DNA from: Pseudomonadota bacterium
GTDB lineage: Bacteria; Pseudomonadota; Alphaproteobacteria; Rhizobiales; Rhizobiaceae
Length of the DNA: 21,267 nt
NCBI GenBank assembly: GCA_023387775.1
Contig: JAEWHN010000255.1
Location: 1 to 21,267 of the forward strand
Direction: 5' to 3'
Every line of letters begins with the position of its first letter. Within the stretch, counting starts at the first letter, position 1. Below the pieces are notes generated by a model that saw only the letters and a list, made by a program, of their open reading frames with translations, was not told the DNA's origin and did not search any database. Positions 1 through 7,895 of this stretch are shown piece after piece. Both the position numbers and the translations under genes were made by a program.

Positions 1-62
1 TCGCGAAACAGCGGATGATCGTCGATGATAAGGAACCGGGCCTTCTCGTTGGCAGCGCTCAT
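1..62 (-). CDS. Response regulator, N-terminal fragment (cut by window edge)
   Basis: Only the first 20 codons lie in the window: on the minus strand an ATG at 62 opens MSAANEKARFLIIDDHPLFR and the frame runs off the left end. The hydrophobic strand FLII followed by the acidic pair DD and HPLFR is the classic start of a CheY-like receiver domain. The two aspartates (residues 14-15) form the Mg-binding acidic pocket. HPLFR after the DD pair is especially common in NarL/FixJ-type regulators with a LuxR-type HTH output domain, so that output is likely but not seen. The phospho-acceptor Asp, output domain and cognate kinase are outside the window. Confidence 0.75.
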   Translation of the reverse strand, partial: MSAANEKARFLIIDDHPLFR

Positions 63-216
63 GGCCAACACTCCTTGATGCGATTGCGGGAATCAAGGCG
101 CGCGTGCCAGTTTCGCCTGCCGGAGGCTGTTCTCAGTTCCTCGATTCACAGCCTATTAGTATCCGAGGGTTCATGGAACGATTATTGCCAATTAGTACAC
201 CGGCGGCCGCTGCTGC
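63..216. other. Short intergenic region between two minus-strand genes
   Basis: This 154-bp stretch lies downstream of the MaoC-like gene and upstream of the response-regulator fragment. It is locally more AT-rich than its surroundings (around 150-200) and probably carries the response-regulator promoter, but I see no convincing -35/-10 pair, and no intrinsic terminator with a T-tract follows the MaoC-like gene. Confidence 0.4.
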
Positions 217-717
217 CTAGCCGCCACTCGTGGATGCAGCCGCCTTATTGCGCCGCTCATACAGCATGACCAGGGTTTCCGCGGTCAGCGCCGGGCGCTC
301 CTCACCCTCGATCTCGACCACATTGCTGGCCTTCATGAGATATTGGCCGGGTCCGTGGTCCTCGATGGACACCAGCGTCGAGCGCAAGCGGATGCGCGCG
401 CCGACCCGAACCGGTGCGATGAAACGCACGCTGTCCAGACCATAATTGAACGCAGCCTGGGTGTTTTCGGGAACCGCCCCGATCTCCTGCCCGAGCGCCG
501 CTATTATCGACAGGGTCAGATATCCGTGCGCGATGGTGCAGCGAAAGGGGCTGCGCCGCCGTGCGCGCTCCGGGTCGACGTGAATCCACTGATGATCGCC
601 GGTACATTCGGCAAATTGGTCTATGCGGGTCTGATCGACCGTAACCCATCCCGACACGCCCAGTTCCTGGCCTGCCATCTGCTTGAGCTCCGCAAACGTC
701 GGGGCGGGCTTTGACAT
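217..717 (-). CDS. MaoC family dehydratase (NodN-like hot-dog protein)
   Basis: The 166-aa protein is a single hot-dog-fold MaoC domain. The catalytic loop reads CTGDHQWIHVD, giving the Asp41/His46 pair that (R)-specific enoyl-CoA hydratases use to hydrate trans-2-enoyl-CoA. The GDHQWIH variant, followed by an IAHGYLTLS helix around residue 62, is the form seen in rhizobial NodN and its housekeeping paralogues. A cytoplasmic hydratase acting on an acyl-CoA or acyl-ACP is likely; the substrate cannot be read from sequence. The ATG at 717 is preceded by GGAG with six bases between, which supports this start. No nodulation or fatty-acid genes adjoin it, so a nod role is not implied. The length is normal for a stand-alone MaoC protein. 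Confidence 0.85.
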   Translation of the reverse strand: MSKPAPTFAELKQMAGQELGVSGWVTVDQTRIDQFAECTGDHQWIHVDPERARRRSPFRCTIAHGYLTLSIIAALGQEIGAVPENTQAAFNYGLDSVRFIAPVRVGARIRLRSTLVSIEDHGPGQYLMKASNVVEIEGEERPALTAETLVMLYERRNKAAASTSGG

Positions 718-880
718 GAACCTCTCCGCAAATGCACACCGCGCATCCTGTTCCCCCGGCGGTGTTCGTTCCGACTGTCACGAACAATGCGGCTTTGTCA
801 ATTTGGATCGCGGCTGGGACATGACTTGGATCGACATTGGAATACTTGCCCCCTCAATGCAGTGGCATGACCAGCACAAG

Positions 881-2170
881 TCACCCTGCAAGAAAAAGCA
901 GTTCGGCAACATGGAGCGCCAGCCCCGCCATGCCGCCGATCAGCATGCCGTTGAACCGGATATATTGCAGGTCGCGACCGATATTCATTTCCATCAGGCG
1001 GGTCAGCTGAGCGAGGTCCCAGCGCTTGACCTGGTCGGCGATGAAGCCGGAGACGCTGCTCTTCTGGCTTTCTACGAAAGCGGCGAGAGCCACCACAAAG
1101 CCCTCGTTCATGTCGGCGCGGATCGCCTCGTCTCTCGCGAGATTGCGGCCGACCTCCACGAACATGCCGGCAAGGTGCGCACGGATCTTCGAGTCGGGCG
1201 CGGCTGCGTCCTGCTCGATCAGGCTGCGCAGGCTTTCCCAGATGTCGCCCGCAATTGCCCTGAGCTCCGGTCGCGCCAGAAAATCGCGTTTCATCGCCTC
1301 GGCGCGGCGGGCATATGCCTTGGAGGTGCGCAGATCATCGATGAATTTGTGAACGAAGCGGTCGAACTCGTGCCGCATGGGGTGGTCCGGGTCATTGCGC
1401 ACCTCCTCCAGCAGCGAACCTGCGGAAGCGACGATCTTCTTGAGCAGGTAAGCATCGGCGCGGAACAGGTTGAACAGCGACGGCAGTTCCTTGCGGATCT
1501 TCTCTCGCATGGCCGCTAACGCTTCCTCATCCGACAGGAAGCGGCCGATGATCTTGGTGAACTGGTCCAAAAACTTCTGGTGGCGGCGGTCCTCGCTGAA
1601 GGCCGAGAGCAGTTCAGAGGCCAGCGGCGCCACTTTGACCCTGTCGAGCTGCTCGACCATCCGGTCGGCGACGAAGCTGCGCAGCCCCGACCGGTCGATT
1701 GCCGCAAGGGTTTGCGGCACTAGCCGCGCAACGAAGCGCGACAATGCCTCGGCGCGCTGTGCGTCGGACAGCCAGTCGGCGACGAGCGCGGCAAAATCGA
1801 CCTCGTTCAATTTCTCGCGTACCGGCCCGGGCGCCAGGAAATTGACCTCGATGAAGCGGCCGAGATTTTCGGCGATGCGGTTCTGATTGGCGGGAATGAT
1901 GGCGGTGTGGGGAATGGGAAGGCCGAGCGGGCGCTTGAACAGCGCCACCACGGCATACCAGTCGGCCAGGCCGCCGATGGTGGCGGCTTCGGCGAAGGCG
2001 GCCACGAAACCGAGCCACGGGTAGCGCGGCTGGAAAATCTTGGCGGTAGCGAACACGGCGACGCAGAGGCAAAGCGCGCCGGTGGCGATTGCCCTGGTGC
2101 GACGGAGGGCTGCAAGCTTGGCCGCATCGTCGCGGAAACCGGTGGCGGTCTTCGTCTCGTTCGGTGGCAT
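881..2170 (-). CDS. DUF445 family membrane-anchored protein
   Basis: From the ATG at 2170 the protein is 429 aa. It has a hydrophobic helix at about residues 28-46, then the DUF445 hallmark EAATIGGLADWYAVVALFKR (61-80) and the following PLGLPIPHTAIIP (81-93). A long, mostly helical charged middle follows, and a second hydrophobic helix lies at the extreme C-terminus. This layout (membrane anchor, helical body, terminal membrane helix) is usual for DUF445 proteins, whose biochemical role is not established. The frame stays open to 2278, but that extension is Arg-rich and would overlap the 3' end of the upstream acetyltransferase gene (stop at 2247). I therefore prefer MPPNETK; a start at 2212 is the alternative. 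No strong ribosome binding site separates the options. Confidence 0.85.
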   Translation of the reverse strand: MPPNETKTATGFRDDAAKLAALRRTRAIATGALCLCVAVFATAKIFQPRYPWLGFVAAFAEAATIGGLADWYAVVALFKRPLGLPIPHTAIIPANQNRIAENLGRFIEVNFLAPGPVREKLNEVDFAALVADWLSDAQRAEALSRFVARLVPQTLAAIDRSGLRSFVADRMVEQLDRVKVAPLASELLSAFSEDRRHQKFLDQFTKIIGRFLSDEEALAAMREKIRKELPSLFNLFRADAYLLKKIVASAGSLLEEVRNDPDHPMRHEFDRFVHKFIDDLRTSKAYARRAEAMKRDFLARPELRAIAGDIWESLRSLIEQDAAAPDSKIRAHLAGMFVEVGRNLARDEAIRADMNEGFVVALAAFVESQKSSVSGFIADQVKRWDLAQLTRLMEMNIGRDLQYIRFNGMLIGGMAGLALHVAELLFLAG

Positions 2171-2246
2171 GGCAATTCCGGTGGCGAACGATGCGAGACT
2201 ACCCATCAGCATCGAGCGGCGCCACCCGCCAAACGATAATGAACGC

Positions 2247-2858
2247 CTACCGCCTCGCCTGCGCCGGTTGCGCAGCACGCATGGATACCACCGCGGGCGG
2301 CATGGCTCCGCCGCGCCCGGCCTTAGCTTTTCCGAAAGGGTCGGGAGTCTCCGGGAAGACCGGCGCCGGCGGATCGAGTTCTATGACACCGACGGTCTCG
2401 CCCGCGTCGAACGACAGGGACGCATTGAACTTGCGCGCCAGCGCTTTCATCGCCTCGTTCTGCGGGTGAGTGGTGACCAGCAGCCGGGTGTAACCCAGCC
2501 AGCGCGCATTGGCGATCAGCCGCTCAAACAGGCCGCCCCCGATGCCACGGTGCTGAAGCCGCTGCTCGACGCTGAAGGCGATCTCGCCGGTAGGCTCGGC
2601 AATCTCGGGCCGTTCGTGTAGTTCGGCGGCGCCGAGCACGCGGTCGCCCTCGACATAGCCGATGACAGTGGTGCCCTTGGCAAAGCAGCGGTCGGCATAG
2701 GCGCGGACGAAATTGTCATCGGCAAAGCCGTTGAAGCGGTCGCGCCGGCTTTCGGCGTCGAGCCTCAGCAGATGATCACGAAAGCGCCGGAGGTCCGAAG
2801 GCCTGAGCTGGCGAATGATGCCCGTGAGCGGGGCAGCGTTGGATGCAGACTTCTGCAT
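2247..2858 (-). CDS. GNAT family N-acetyltransferase
   Basis: The predicted protein has 203 aa. The acetyl-CoA-binding motif A is clear: a beta strand GEIAFSVEQ (91-99), then HRGIGGGLFERLIANA (103-118), i.e. the R/Q-x-x-G-x-G pyrophosphate loop and its helix. N-terminal residues 14-60 (IIRQLRPSDLRRFRDHLLRL and onward) form the usual helix 1-2 region. Similar GNATs occur as stand-alone domains and as C-terminal modules of acyl-CoA synthetase-like protein acetyltransferases; here only the GNAT is present. The last 45 residues are a Pro/Ala/Gly-rich tail without fold-like character. I chose the ATG at 2858, not the longer frame to 2921, because AGGAG sits six bases upstream. The acceptor substrate is unknown. 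Confidence 0.85.
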   Translation of the reverse strand: MQKSASNAAPLTGIIRQLRPSDLRRFRDHLLRLDAESRRDRFNGFADDNFVRAYADRCFAKGTTVIGYVEGDRVLGAAELHERPEIAEPTGEIAFSVEQRLQHRGIGGGLFERLIANARWLGYTRLLVTTHPQNEAMKALARKFNASLSFDAGETVGVIELDPPAPVFPETPDPFGKAKAGRGGAMPPAVVSMRAAQPAQARR

Positions 2859-2864
2859 GTCGTA

Positions 2865-2869
2865 CTCCT
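2865..2869 (-). promoter_or_regulatory. Ribosome binding site fixing the GNAT start
   Basis: On the minus strand AGGAG lies six bases before the ATG at 2858. It supports that start over the in-frame upstream codon at 2921, which has no such motif. Confidence 0.6.
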
Positions 2870-3035
2870 CGAGGGCTCCTCCCGCGAGTCTACGACTCTT
2901 GACGCCGCGAATATTGTGCACTGCAGCACGAATTGCAAGCCCCCGATTACGTAAAGGTCAAAGCGCCGCGCCTGCCCGCCACCGACCACGACCCGATAAC
3001 TTGACAACGCGCAGAAAGTATCGTCGTTACCGATC

Positions 3036-3048
3036 TGGAATTATTCCA
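3036..3048 (+). promoter_or_regulatory. Dyad TGGAATTATTCCA upstream of rirA, candidate Irr/ICE-type operator
   Basis: The sequence shows a 13-bp inverted repeat (TGGAAT-T-ATTCCA with the centre as the only asymmetry) about 120 bp before the rirA start. Rhizobial Irr binds dyads of the general form TTAGAA-N3-TTCTAA (iron control element), and Irr control of rirA has been reported in Agrobacterium. The match here is partial, with GG/CC in place of AG/CT. A TTGACA hexamer at 3001-3006 could be a -35 element, but no good -10 follows at 17 bp. Function is inferred from position and symmetry only. Confidence 0.4.
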
Positions 3049-3166
3049 AGGCCCACGCCATATTCGGTTTAGCGAAGCGGCCCGAGGATATATTGCCTGT
3101 TCTGCCTGGGCCAATCGCGGCCGCATGTTGCCCCCATGCCCGGCCAGCATCAGCGAAGGAACGATC

Positions 3167-3631
3167 ATGCGGCTTACGCGCCAGACCAATTATGCAATAC
3201 GGATCCTGATGTATTGCGCCGCCAATAAGGACCGGCTCAGCAGGATTCCCGAAATCGCCCAAGCATATTCGGTCTCGGAACTGTTCCTGTTCAAGATCCT
3301 CCAGCCGCTGGTCCAGCACGGGCTGGTGGAAACGGTGCGCGGACGCCATGGCGGTGTGCGACTTGGCCGTGAGGCCGATAAGATCACCCTGTTCGATGTC
3401 GTGCGGGTGACGGAAGAAAGTTTCGCCATGGCCGAGTGTTTTGAGAGCGACGCCGCAGAATGTCCGCTTGTGGACAGCTGCGGCCTGAACTCGGCGCTGC
3501 GCGAAGCTCTGAATGCCTTCTTCGACGTTCTTTCGCGTCACACTATCGACGACCTGGTCAAGGCGCGGCCGAATGTGCGCGCCCTGCTGGGGATCGACCA
3601 GCTCGAGGACCGCCGGGCGCCGGCGGCGTAA
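3167..3631 (+). CDS. rirA: RirA, Rrf2-family iron-responsive transcriptional regulator
   Basis: This 154-aa protein is a near-textbook RirA, the Fe-S-cluster repressor that shuts off iron-uptake genes in iron-replete rhizobia. It starts MRLTRQTNYAIRILMYCAAN, has the winged-helix segment IPEIAQAYSVSELFLFKILQ (27-46) and the wing VETVRGRHGGVRLGR (55-69). The cluster ligands Cys91, Cys99 and Cys105 (AECFES...ECPLVDSCGLNSAL) are all present with the expected spacing. The conserved TIDDLVKARP follows at 126-135. The ATG at 3167 has AAGGA seven bases upstream. In-frame codons back to 3125 lack family similarity. The gene is monocistronic, ends in a strong terminator and converges on hmuV, so the regulator sits directly beside a set of its probable targets. 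Confidence 0.96.
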   Translation: MRLTRQTNYAIRILMYCAANKDRLSRIPEIAQAYSVSELFLFKILQPLVQHGLVETVRGRHGGVRLGREADKITLFDVVRVTEESFAMAECFESDAAECPLVDSCGLNSALREALNAFFDVLSRHTIDDLVKARPNVRALLGIDQLEDRRAPAA

Positions 3632-3655
3632 CGGACACCGCCTTCCAGAAAGCGC

Positions 3656-3688
3656 AAAGGCCGCGGCTCCTTCGAGCGCGGCCTTTTT
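3656..3688 (+). terminator. Intrinsic terminator of rirA
   Basis: AAAGGCCGC (3656-3664) pairs perfectly with GCGGCCTTT (3678-3686). An inner GCTC/GAGC stem with a CTTC loop and one bulged G extends the hairpin, and a TTTTT run (3684-3688) ends it. It begins 24 bp after the rirA stop. The facing hmuV gene ends at 3709; on the minus strand the hairpin is followed only by TTT, so it may also weakly stop the hmu operon. Confidence 0.85.
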
Positions 3689-3708
3689 CGTTTGGCAACG
3701 CTGGCGAC

Positions 3709-4500
3709 CTAAACTGCCGCAGATTGCGGAAGAACAAAGGGTGTGTCGCCCGCGGGCAGCGCACCCACCTTCAGGCGGCACTCGAACACTTCCGAAATCA
3801 GATCGTCGCTGAGCACCTCATTGGGCGTGCCGGCCGCAGCTAGCCGCCCCCGATGCATGACGAAGATGCGGTCGGCATACATCGCAGTCAGGTTGAGATC
3901 ATGCAGGATCGCGACCACGCCGCCGCCGCGCCGGACAAAATCGCGGGCGATCTCCATGATGATCAGCTGGTGCTTGATGTCGAGGCTGGACACCGGCTCG
4001 TCGAGGAACAGATAGCGCGGCTTGCCTTCCAGCACCGGCGCCCAGACCTGGCACAGCACGCGGGCAAGCTGCACGCGCTGCTGCTCGCCGCCGGAAAGCT
4101 CCTGATAGAAGCGGCTCGCAAAACCGTCGAGATCGACACGCGCGAGCGCCATCTCCGGCAGGTTGCGCTCCTCCCCGGCCGACGTGCCGGAGCGGCCGCT
4201 CATCAGGCCAAGGCTGACCACTTCATGCACCGTGAATGGAAACGACAGCGCCGTCGCCTGCGGCAGCACGGCGCGCATCGAGGCCACCTGCCACGGCTTC
4301 AGGCCCGCCATGTCGCGGTTGTTGATCATGACGCGGCCCGCATACGGAAGATCGCCGGACAGCGCCTTGAGGAAAGTGGTTTTGCCGGAGCCGTTGGGGC
4401 CGACAATCGCAGCCATCTCGCCCGGGCGCACCTCGAAATCGACATCGGAGATGATGCGCCTGGAGCCGATGGAGACGGAAATTTTCTGGGCTTCAATCAT
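3709..4500 (-). CDS. hmuV: HmuV, heme ABC transporter ATP-binding protein
   Basis: The 263-aa ATPase energises heme import through HmuU. Visible motifs in order are Walker A GPNGSGKTT (34-42), Q-loop Gln81 (VLPQATAL), ABC signature LSGGEQQR (135-142), Walker B YLFLDEP (163-169), D-loop SSLD and the switch His200 (AILHDLNL). Together they make a complete nucleotide-binding domain of the FecE/BtuD/HmuV branch of normal length. The ATG at 4500 lies 8 bp after the hmuU stop, and MIEAQKISVSIGSRRII is a typical HmuV beginning. The frame is open further upstream, but that part reads hmuU in the wrong phase. It is the last gene of hmuPSTUV. Confidence 0.95.
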   Translation of the reverse strand: MIEAQKISVSIGSRRIISDVDFEVRPGEMAAIVGPNGSGKTTFLKALSGDLPYAGRVMINNRDMAGLKPWQVASMRAVLPQATALSFPFTVHEVVSLGLMSGRSGTSAGEERNLPEMALARVDLDGFASRFYQELSGGEQQRVQLARVLCQVWAPVLEGKPRYLFLDEPVSSLDIKHQLIIMEIARDFVRRGGGVVAILHDLNLTAMYADRIFVMHRGRLAAAGTPNEVLSDDLISEVFECRLKVGALPAGDTPFVLPQSAAV

Positions 4501-4508
4501 GGTTGCAC

Positions 4509-5579
4509 TCAGAGGTCCAGAAGACCGCGCTTGCGCAGCAGGATCCACAGGAAGAACGGTCCGCCCACCGCCGCGGTGATGATGCCGATGGGCAGTTCGG
4601 CCGGCGCGACGATGGTGCGGCTGACTGCATCCGCGAGCAGCAGCATGGAGGCGCCGAGCAGGGCCGATGCCGGCAGCAAATAGCGGTTGTCCGGGCCGAT
4701 GAGCAGGCGCAGCAGATGCGGCACCACGATGCCGACGAAGCCGATGCCGCCGCTGACCGCAACCGAGGCGCCGGTGGCGGCCGCGACCGAAACGATGGCG
4801 ACATTCTTGAAGCGCTGCACGGGAATGCCGAGGTGGTGCGCCGCCGCCTCCCCCAGCGCCAGCGCGTTCAGACCTCGCGCCATGAAAGGCGAGGCAATCA
4901 GTGCCAGCGCGATGATCGGCCCGGCGGCCGCGATCTTGGTCCATGTGGCCCCGGCGAGCGAACCGAGCCCCCAGAACGTCAGGTCGCGCAACTGCCGGTC
5001 ATCGGCGAGATAGACGAGGATGCCGGAAAAGGCGCCGGCCATGGCGGCGAGCGCAATGCCGGCCAGAAGCATGGTGGCGATTGAGGTCTGGCCCCGCCGC
5101 GTGGCGACGCGATAGAGGGTCAGGGTCGTGGCGAGACCGCCGGCGAAAGCGGCGAGCGGCAGCGTGTAGATGCCGAAGATCGCCAGCAGCGGGCCGAGCA
5201 CGGTGCTGCCAAGCACGATCACGACGATTGCGCCGAGGCCTGCCCCTGCGGACACGCCGACCAGGCCGGGATCGGCCAGCGGATTGCGGAAAAGCCCCTG
5301 CATGACCGCTCCCGACACGGCGAGTGCGGCGCCAATCAGCACGCCGAGCACGACACGCGGCAGGCGGATGTCATAGACGATGATGCGGTCGCGCTCGGAG
5401 AGTGCCGAGCCATCCGACATCGACGGAAACAGCCAGTCGCGCACCAGGACCAGCGCCGATGCATCTGAGGCGCCGGAAGCCAGGCTCAGCATCACGGTCA
5501 CCCCGAGCAGAACCACCAGCAGGACTATCGCGAATTTCGCGCGCGCCGAACGGTCACCCGCCGACGCGCGCCTTTCCAT
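4509..5579 (-). CDS. hmuU: HmuU, heme ABC transporter permease (FecCD family)
   Basis: HmuU is the inner-membrane channel that passes heme from HmuT to the cytoplasm. The 356-aa product (from ATG 5579) has about ten hydrophobic helices. It shows the FecCD-family blocks RLPRVVLGVLIGAALAVSG and GLFRNPLADPGLVGVSAGAG, the cytoplasmic coupling-helix segment ALGEAAAHHLGIPVQRFK that contacts HmuV, and GFVGIVVPHLLRLL. The start is uncertain. A GTG at 5612 has AAGGG about ten bases upstream, and an ATG at 5642 would overlap hmuT by 23 bp; the extra residues are not family-conserved in either case. Close packing with hmuT and hmuV supports one operon. Confidence 0.93.
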   Translation of the reverse strand: MERRASAGDRSARAKFAIVLLVVLLGVTVMLSLASGASDASALVLVRDWLFPSMSDGSALSERDRIIVYDIRLPRVVLGVLIGAALAVSGAVMQGLFRNPLADPGLVGVSAGAGLGAIVVIVLGSTVLGPLLAIFGIYTLPLAAFAGGLATTLTLYRVATRRGQTSIATMLLAGIALAAMAGAFSGILVYLADDRQLRDLTFWGLGSLAGATWTKIAAAGPIIALALIASPFMARGLNALALGEAAAHHLGIPVQRFKNVAIVSVAAATGASVAVSGGIGFVGIVVPHLLRLLIGPDNRYLLPASALLGASMLLLADAVSRTIVAPAELPIGIITAAVGGPFFLWILLRKRGLLDL

Positions 5580-5619
5580 GTTGCCGACGCTGCCGGCCAC
5601 GCTTTCAACCACTGTGTGC

Positions 5620-6513
5620 TCAGCCCTTGATCTGTTCGCCATAGAGCGCGGTCGCAAGATCACGGATGGCGCCTGCAGTGCGCGGTCCAAAACCCAGCAG
5701 ATAGCTGCCATCCATGCGGATCAGCGTCTTGGTCTGGCCCGCGGGCGTAGCGGCAAGAGCCGGGTTGGCGAAGACATCGGCATCCGCGGTTGCGGGCGCA
5801 CCGGGCCTCTCCATCATCAGGATCACGTCCGGGCTGGCGGTCAGCGCCGCCTCGTCGGTCAGCTGCTTGTAGCCATGCACGCCTTCCATCGCGTTCACGC
5901 CGCCGGCCAGCTTGATAATGCCATTGGCGGCCGTATGGTCGCCGGCAGCGAGGATCTTGCCGCCTTCGATGCTGAGGACGAACAGCACGCGCTTGCGCGT
6001 CGCCACCTTGGCGGTCAGTTTCTCAGCTGCCTTCAGATCGGCGTCGATCGACCTGGCCAGCGTCGCGGCCTTGTCGTCCACGCCAAGCGCATGGCCGACG
6101 ATGCGGACCTTTTCGAGAATGCCCTGGTGGTCGTAGGTCTCGGGCACCTCGATGAAGGTCACGCTCGCCTTCTTGAGCACGTCGACGGCCTCCTTCGGGC
6201 CGCTGCCTGCTAGCGCCAGGATGCCGGACGGATTGACCGACAGCACGCCCTCGGGCGACAGCGCGCGCATATAGCCTATGTCCGGCAGCTTCAGCGCGCT
6301 TTCCGGATAGGTGCTGGTCGAGTCACGAGCCACCAGTCTGCCCTCCTCGCCCAGCGCGTAGACGATCTCGGTAATCGAGCCGCCAACGGCCGCGATGCGG
6401 GTGGCATCTGGAAACACGGGCGCGCCCTCTTCGGCCTGCGCCGCGCCGAGCGACCCAAGAGCAAGCGCAACGCCAATCGCGGCAAGCCGGATGGAACGGC
6501 TGAATATCGACAT
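5620..6513 (-). CDS. hmuT: HmuT, periplasmic heme-binding protein
   Basis: HmuT captures heme in the periplasm and delivers it to HmuU. From the ATG at 6513 the product has 297 aa. The signal peptide is SRSIRLAAIGVALALGSLG, cleaved near AQA-EE (about residue 27). The mature part is a cluster-A/BtuF-like binding protein with the family blocks RIAAVGGSITEIVYALG, LPDIGYMRALSPEGVLS, PSGILALAGSGPKEAVDVL and MDGSYLLGFGPRTAGAI. I chose ATG 6513 because AAGGA is spaced eight bases before it. ATG 6522 (MKSMSIF) overlaps that motif and is less likely, though both retain the signal peptide. It lies 11 bp after the hmuS stop. Tyr residues in the TYP and GYMR segments are candidate heme ligands, by inference. 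Confidence 0.94.
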   Translation of the reverse strand: MSIFSRSIRLAAIGVALALGSLGAAQAEEGAPVFPDATRIAAVGGSITEIVYALGEEGRLVARDSTSTYPESALKLPDIGYMRALSPEGVLSVNPSGILALAGSGPKEAVDVLKKASVTFIEVPETYDHQGILEKVRIVGHALGVDDKAATLARSIDADLKAAEKLTAKVATRKRVLFVLSIEGGKILAAGDHTAANGIIKLAGGVNAMEGVHGYKQLTDEAALTASPDVILMMERPGAPATADADVFANPALAATPAGQTKTLIRMDGSYLLGFGPRTAGAIRDLATALYGEQIKG

Positions 6514-6521
6514 GCTCTTCA

Positions 6522-6526
6522 TCCTT
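6522..6526 (-). promoter_or_regulatory. Ribosome binding site deciding the hmuT start
   Basis: On the minus strand AAGGA is separated by eight bases from the ATG at 6513. It overlaps the alternative ATG at 6522, so only the downstream start has a properly placed site. Confidence 0.5.
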
Positions 6527-7580
6527 ACGCGGCAGCCGCCGTTGCGCGCGGCAGGTTTTGGGCGATTTCCCGCCACTCGACGCGCTCGTCATGGCCTTCC
6601 TTGCGCTTGCCGAAGAACTGGATGACCAGGTCGCCCTTGGCGTCATAGGCCTCCAACGAGGTGACATGGCCGTCCGAAGTCGGCTTGCGCACCACCCACA
6701 GTTCCTGCACGTGATCGGTCCGGAAATGCAGGTGGAAGGTCTCGTCGAAAATATTGATCCACGGCCCCATCGGCTTGACGTTCTGGATCGGTCCCGAATG
6801 GATCTGAATGCAGCCGTCATTGCCGACGAAGCACATGATCGCCACCTGCGTTTCGACCGACTTGTGCAGCATGGTCGTCAGCGCATCGTTCTCGACCCGC
6901 CAGGCATAATCCTCGCCGACCATTTGCAGCGCCTGCTGGCGACCGAGCTTCAAGGTGCGCAGCATGCCGAAGAACTGGTGCGTGTCGGTAAGCTTGCTCC
7001 AGCGGTCGCGCAGCTCTTCCACCGTGGTGGTCGTTTCCTCGGCGGGCGCCTCGACAACATCGGTGGCATCGATGCCGAGGACTGCACTCTGGTCCTCCGA
7101 ACGGAGCTTTTCGACCAGCTGCTGATATGCCTCGACATTGGAGGACGGACGCAGATGCACCTTGTGCACGGCAGCACCCGCCTTGTCGAAGAACTGCAGG
7201 CTGCGGCGCACATCGTCGCCATCGCGCTTTTCGACCGCGAAGCCGAAGGTCCAGCGATTCGGAAAGATTCGCAGGTCGATGTTCTCGCCCAGCGCCATCG
7301 CCGTCTGGTCGCCGGTGACGACCTTGTCGTAGACGCCGATCTTCTCTTGCACGGCGCTTTCGTTGCGCGTCAGCGCCATCACTTCGCCGACGGCCTCCAG
7401 GCCGGTCAGCAGGTCGCTTACGCGCGGCTCCAGGCGCACGACACCCTCGCCGATATACGCGGCCACCAGTTCGGCCTCGGACACGCCGAGCTGGCTGGCG
7501 AGATCGCGCTCGCGCATCTTCGGATTGTAGGCTCTCGCCAGACGGATTTCGTGCGGCGCGGGCTTTACGCGAGCATCCAT
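6525..7580 (-). CDS. hmuS: HmuS, cytoplasmic heme-binding/degrading protein (HemS/ChuX-type)
   Basis: The 351-aa protein has the two-repeat HemS fold that receives heme from the importer; relatives act as heme chaperones or degrade the porphyrin. The N-terminal repeat carries EIRLARAYNPKMRERDLA and IDLRIFPNRWTFGFAV. The second opens with DTHQFFGMLRTLKLGRQQAL, where His201 matches the proximal heme-ligand histidine of Yersinia HemS. PWINIFDETFHLHFR and ELWVVRKPTSDGHVTSLEAYD are further family blocks. The length is normal. The ATG at 7580 has AGGGG eight bases upstream, and the gene follows hmuP by 22 bp. An Ala-rich tail ends the protein. Whether it degrades heme or only carries it cannot be decided from sequence, especially as an unrelated heme oxygenase is encoded nearby. 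Confidence 0.94.
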   Translation of the reverse strand: MDARVKPAPHEIRLARAYNPKMRERDLASQLGVSEAELVAAYIGEGVVRLEPRVSDLLTGLEAVGEVMALTRNESAVQEKIGVYDKVVTGDQTAMALGENIDLRIFPNRWTFGFAVEKRDGDDVRRSLQFFDKAGAAVHKVHLRPSSNVEAYQQLVEKLRSEDQSAVLGIDATDVVEAPAEETTTTVEELRDRWSKLTDTHQFFGMLRTLKLGRQQALQMVGEDYAWRVENDALTTMLHKSVETQVAIMCFVGNDGCIQIHSGPIQNVKPMGPWINIFDETFHLHFRTDHVQELWVVRKPTSDGHVTSLEAYDAKGDLVIQFFGKRKEGHDERVEWREIAQNLPRATAAAA

Positions 7581-7602
7581 GTTTCAGACCCCTGATACGA
7601 AA

Positions 7603-7812
7603 TTACTTGTTGAGAATGAGCTTGCCCTGACGGGTAATTTTCAGCCGGTACAGCGCGCCGCGATGATCGATGCCGATCTCGTGCTCGCCGGCAAACAGCG
7701 CGGCGCTCGACACGGTACGCATGGAAAGATGCGGCGATTCTGACCGCCGAGCCGTTTCCGCGACAGTCTTTTCCGAGCGATGGTGGAAAGCATCCTGATT
7801 GTGGCTGCTCAT
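7603..7812 (-). CDS. hmuP: HmuP (HemP family), heme-uptake co-activator
   Basis: From the ATG at 7812 this is a 69-aa protein whose C-terminal half is the HemP domain: RTVSSAALFAGEHEIGIDHR, then GALYRLKITRQGKLILNK, with the typical ending YRL-IT--GKLIL-K. In Sinorhizobium and Bradyrhizobium HmuP is needed for heme use and acts positively on expression of the outer-membrane receptor gene, in Bradyrhizobium together with Irr. The longer frame to 7911 runs into the control region and is not family-like. GAGGGG lies nine bases upstream of the chosen ATG. It is the first gene of hmuPSTUV and faces the receptor gene, as in S. meliloti. Confidence 0.93.
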   Translation of the reverse strand: MSSHNQDAFHHRSEKTVAETARRSESPHLSMRTVSSAALFAGEHEIGIDHRGALYRLKITRQGKLILNK

Positions 7813-7895
7813 TTTAGTCGGCCCCTCTGGTCTGCCGTCTGTCTGCGCCGATTTCGTTGTCCACGGAGCTGTGGCTGGACCGACGAGATCATTCT

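Noticed and set aside
202..225. GGCGGC/GCCGCC hairpin at the end of the MaoC-like gene as a terminator
   Set aside because: It contains the stop codon, has an 12-base loop and no T-tract.
15..269. Plus-strand ORF whose start MIVDDKEPG resembles a response-regulator N-terminus
   Set aside because: It is antisense to the real response-regulator start on the minus strand; the similarity comes from the GATGATCGTCGATGAT-type symmetry, and the rest has no receiver features.
2886..2898. GAGTC-tac-GACTC dyad upstream of the GNAT gene as an operator
   Set aside because: Only 5-bp arms near a ribosome binding site, with no regulator or promoter elements to support it.
2956..2961. TTGACC hexamer (minus strand) as -35 of the GNAT promoter
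   Set aside because: No acceptable -10 element at 16-18 bp; too weak to annotate.
3041..3781. 246-aa minus-strand ORF covering rirA and its terminator
   Set aside because: It crosses the rirA terminator and the end of hmuV and has no domain; antisense shadow.
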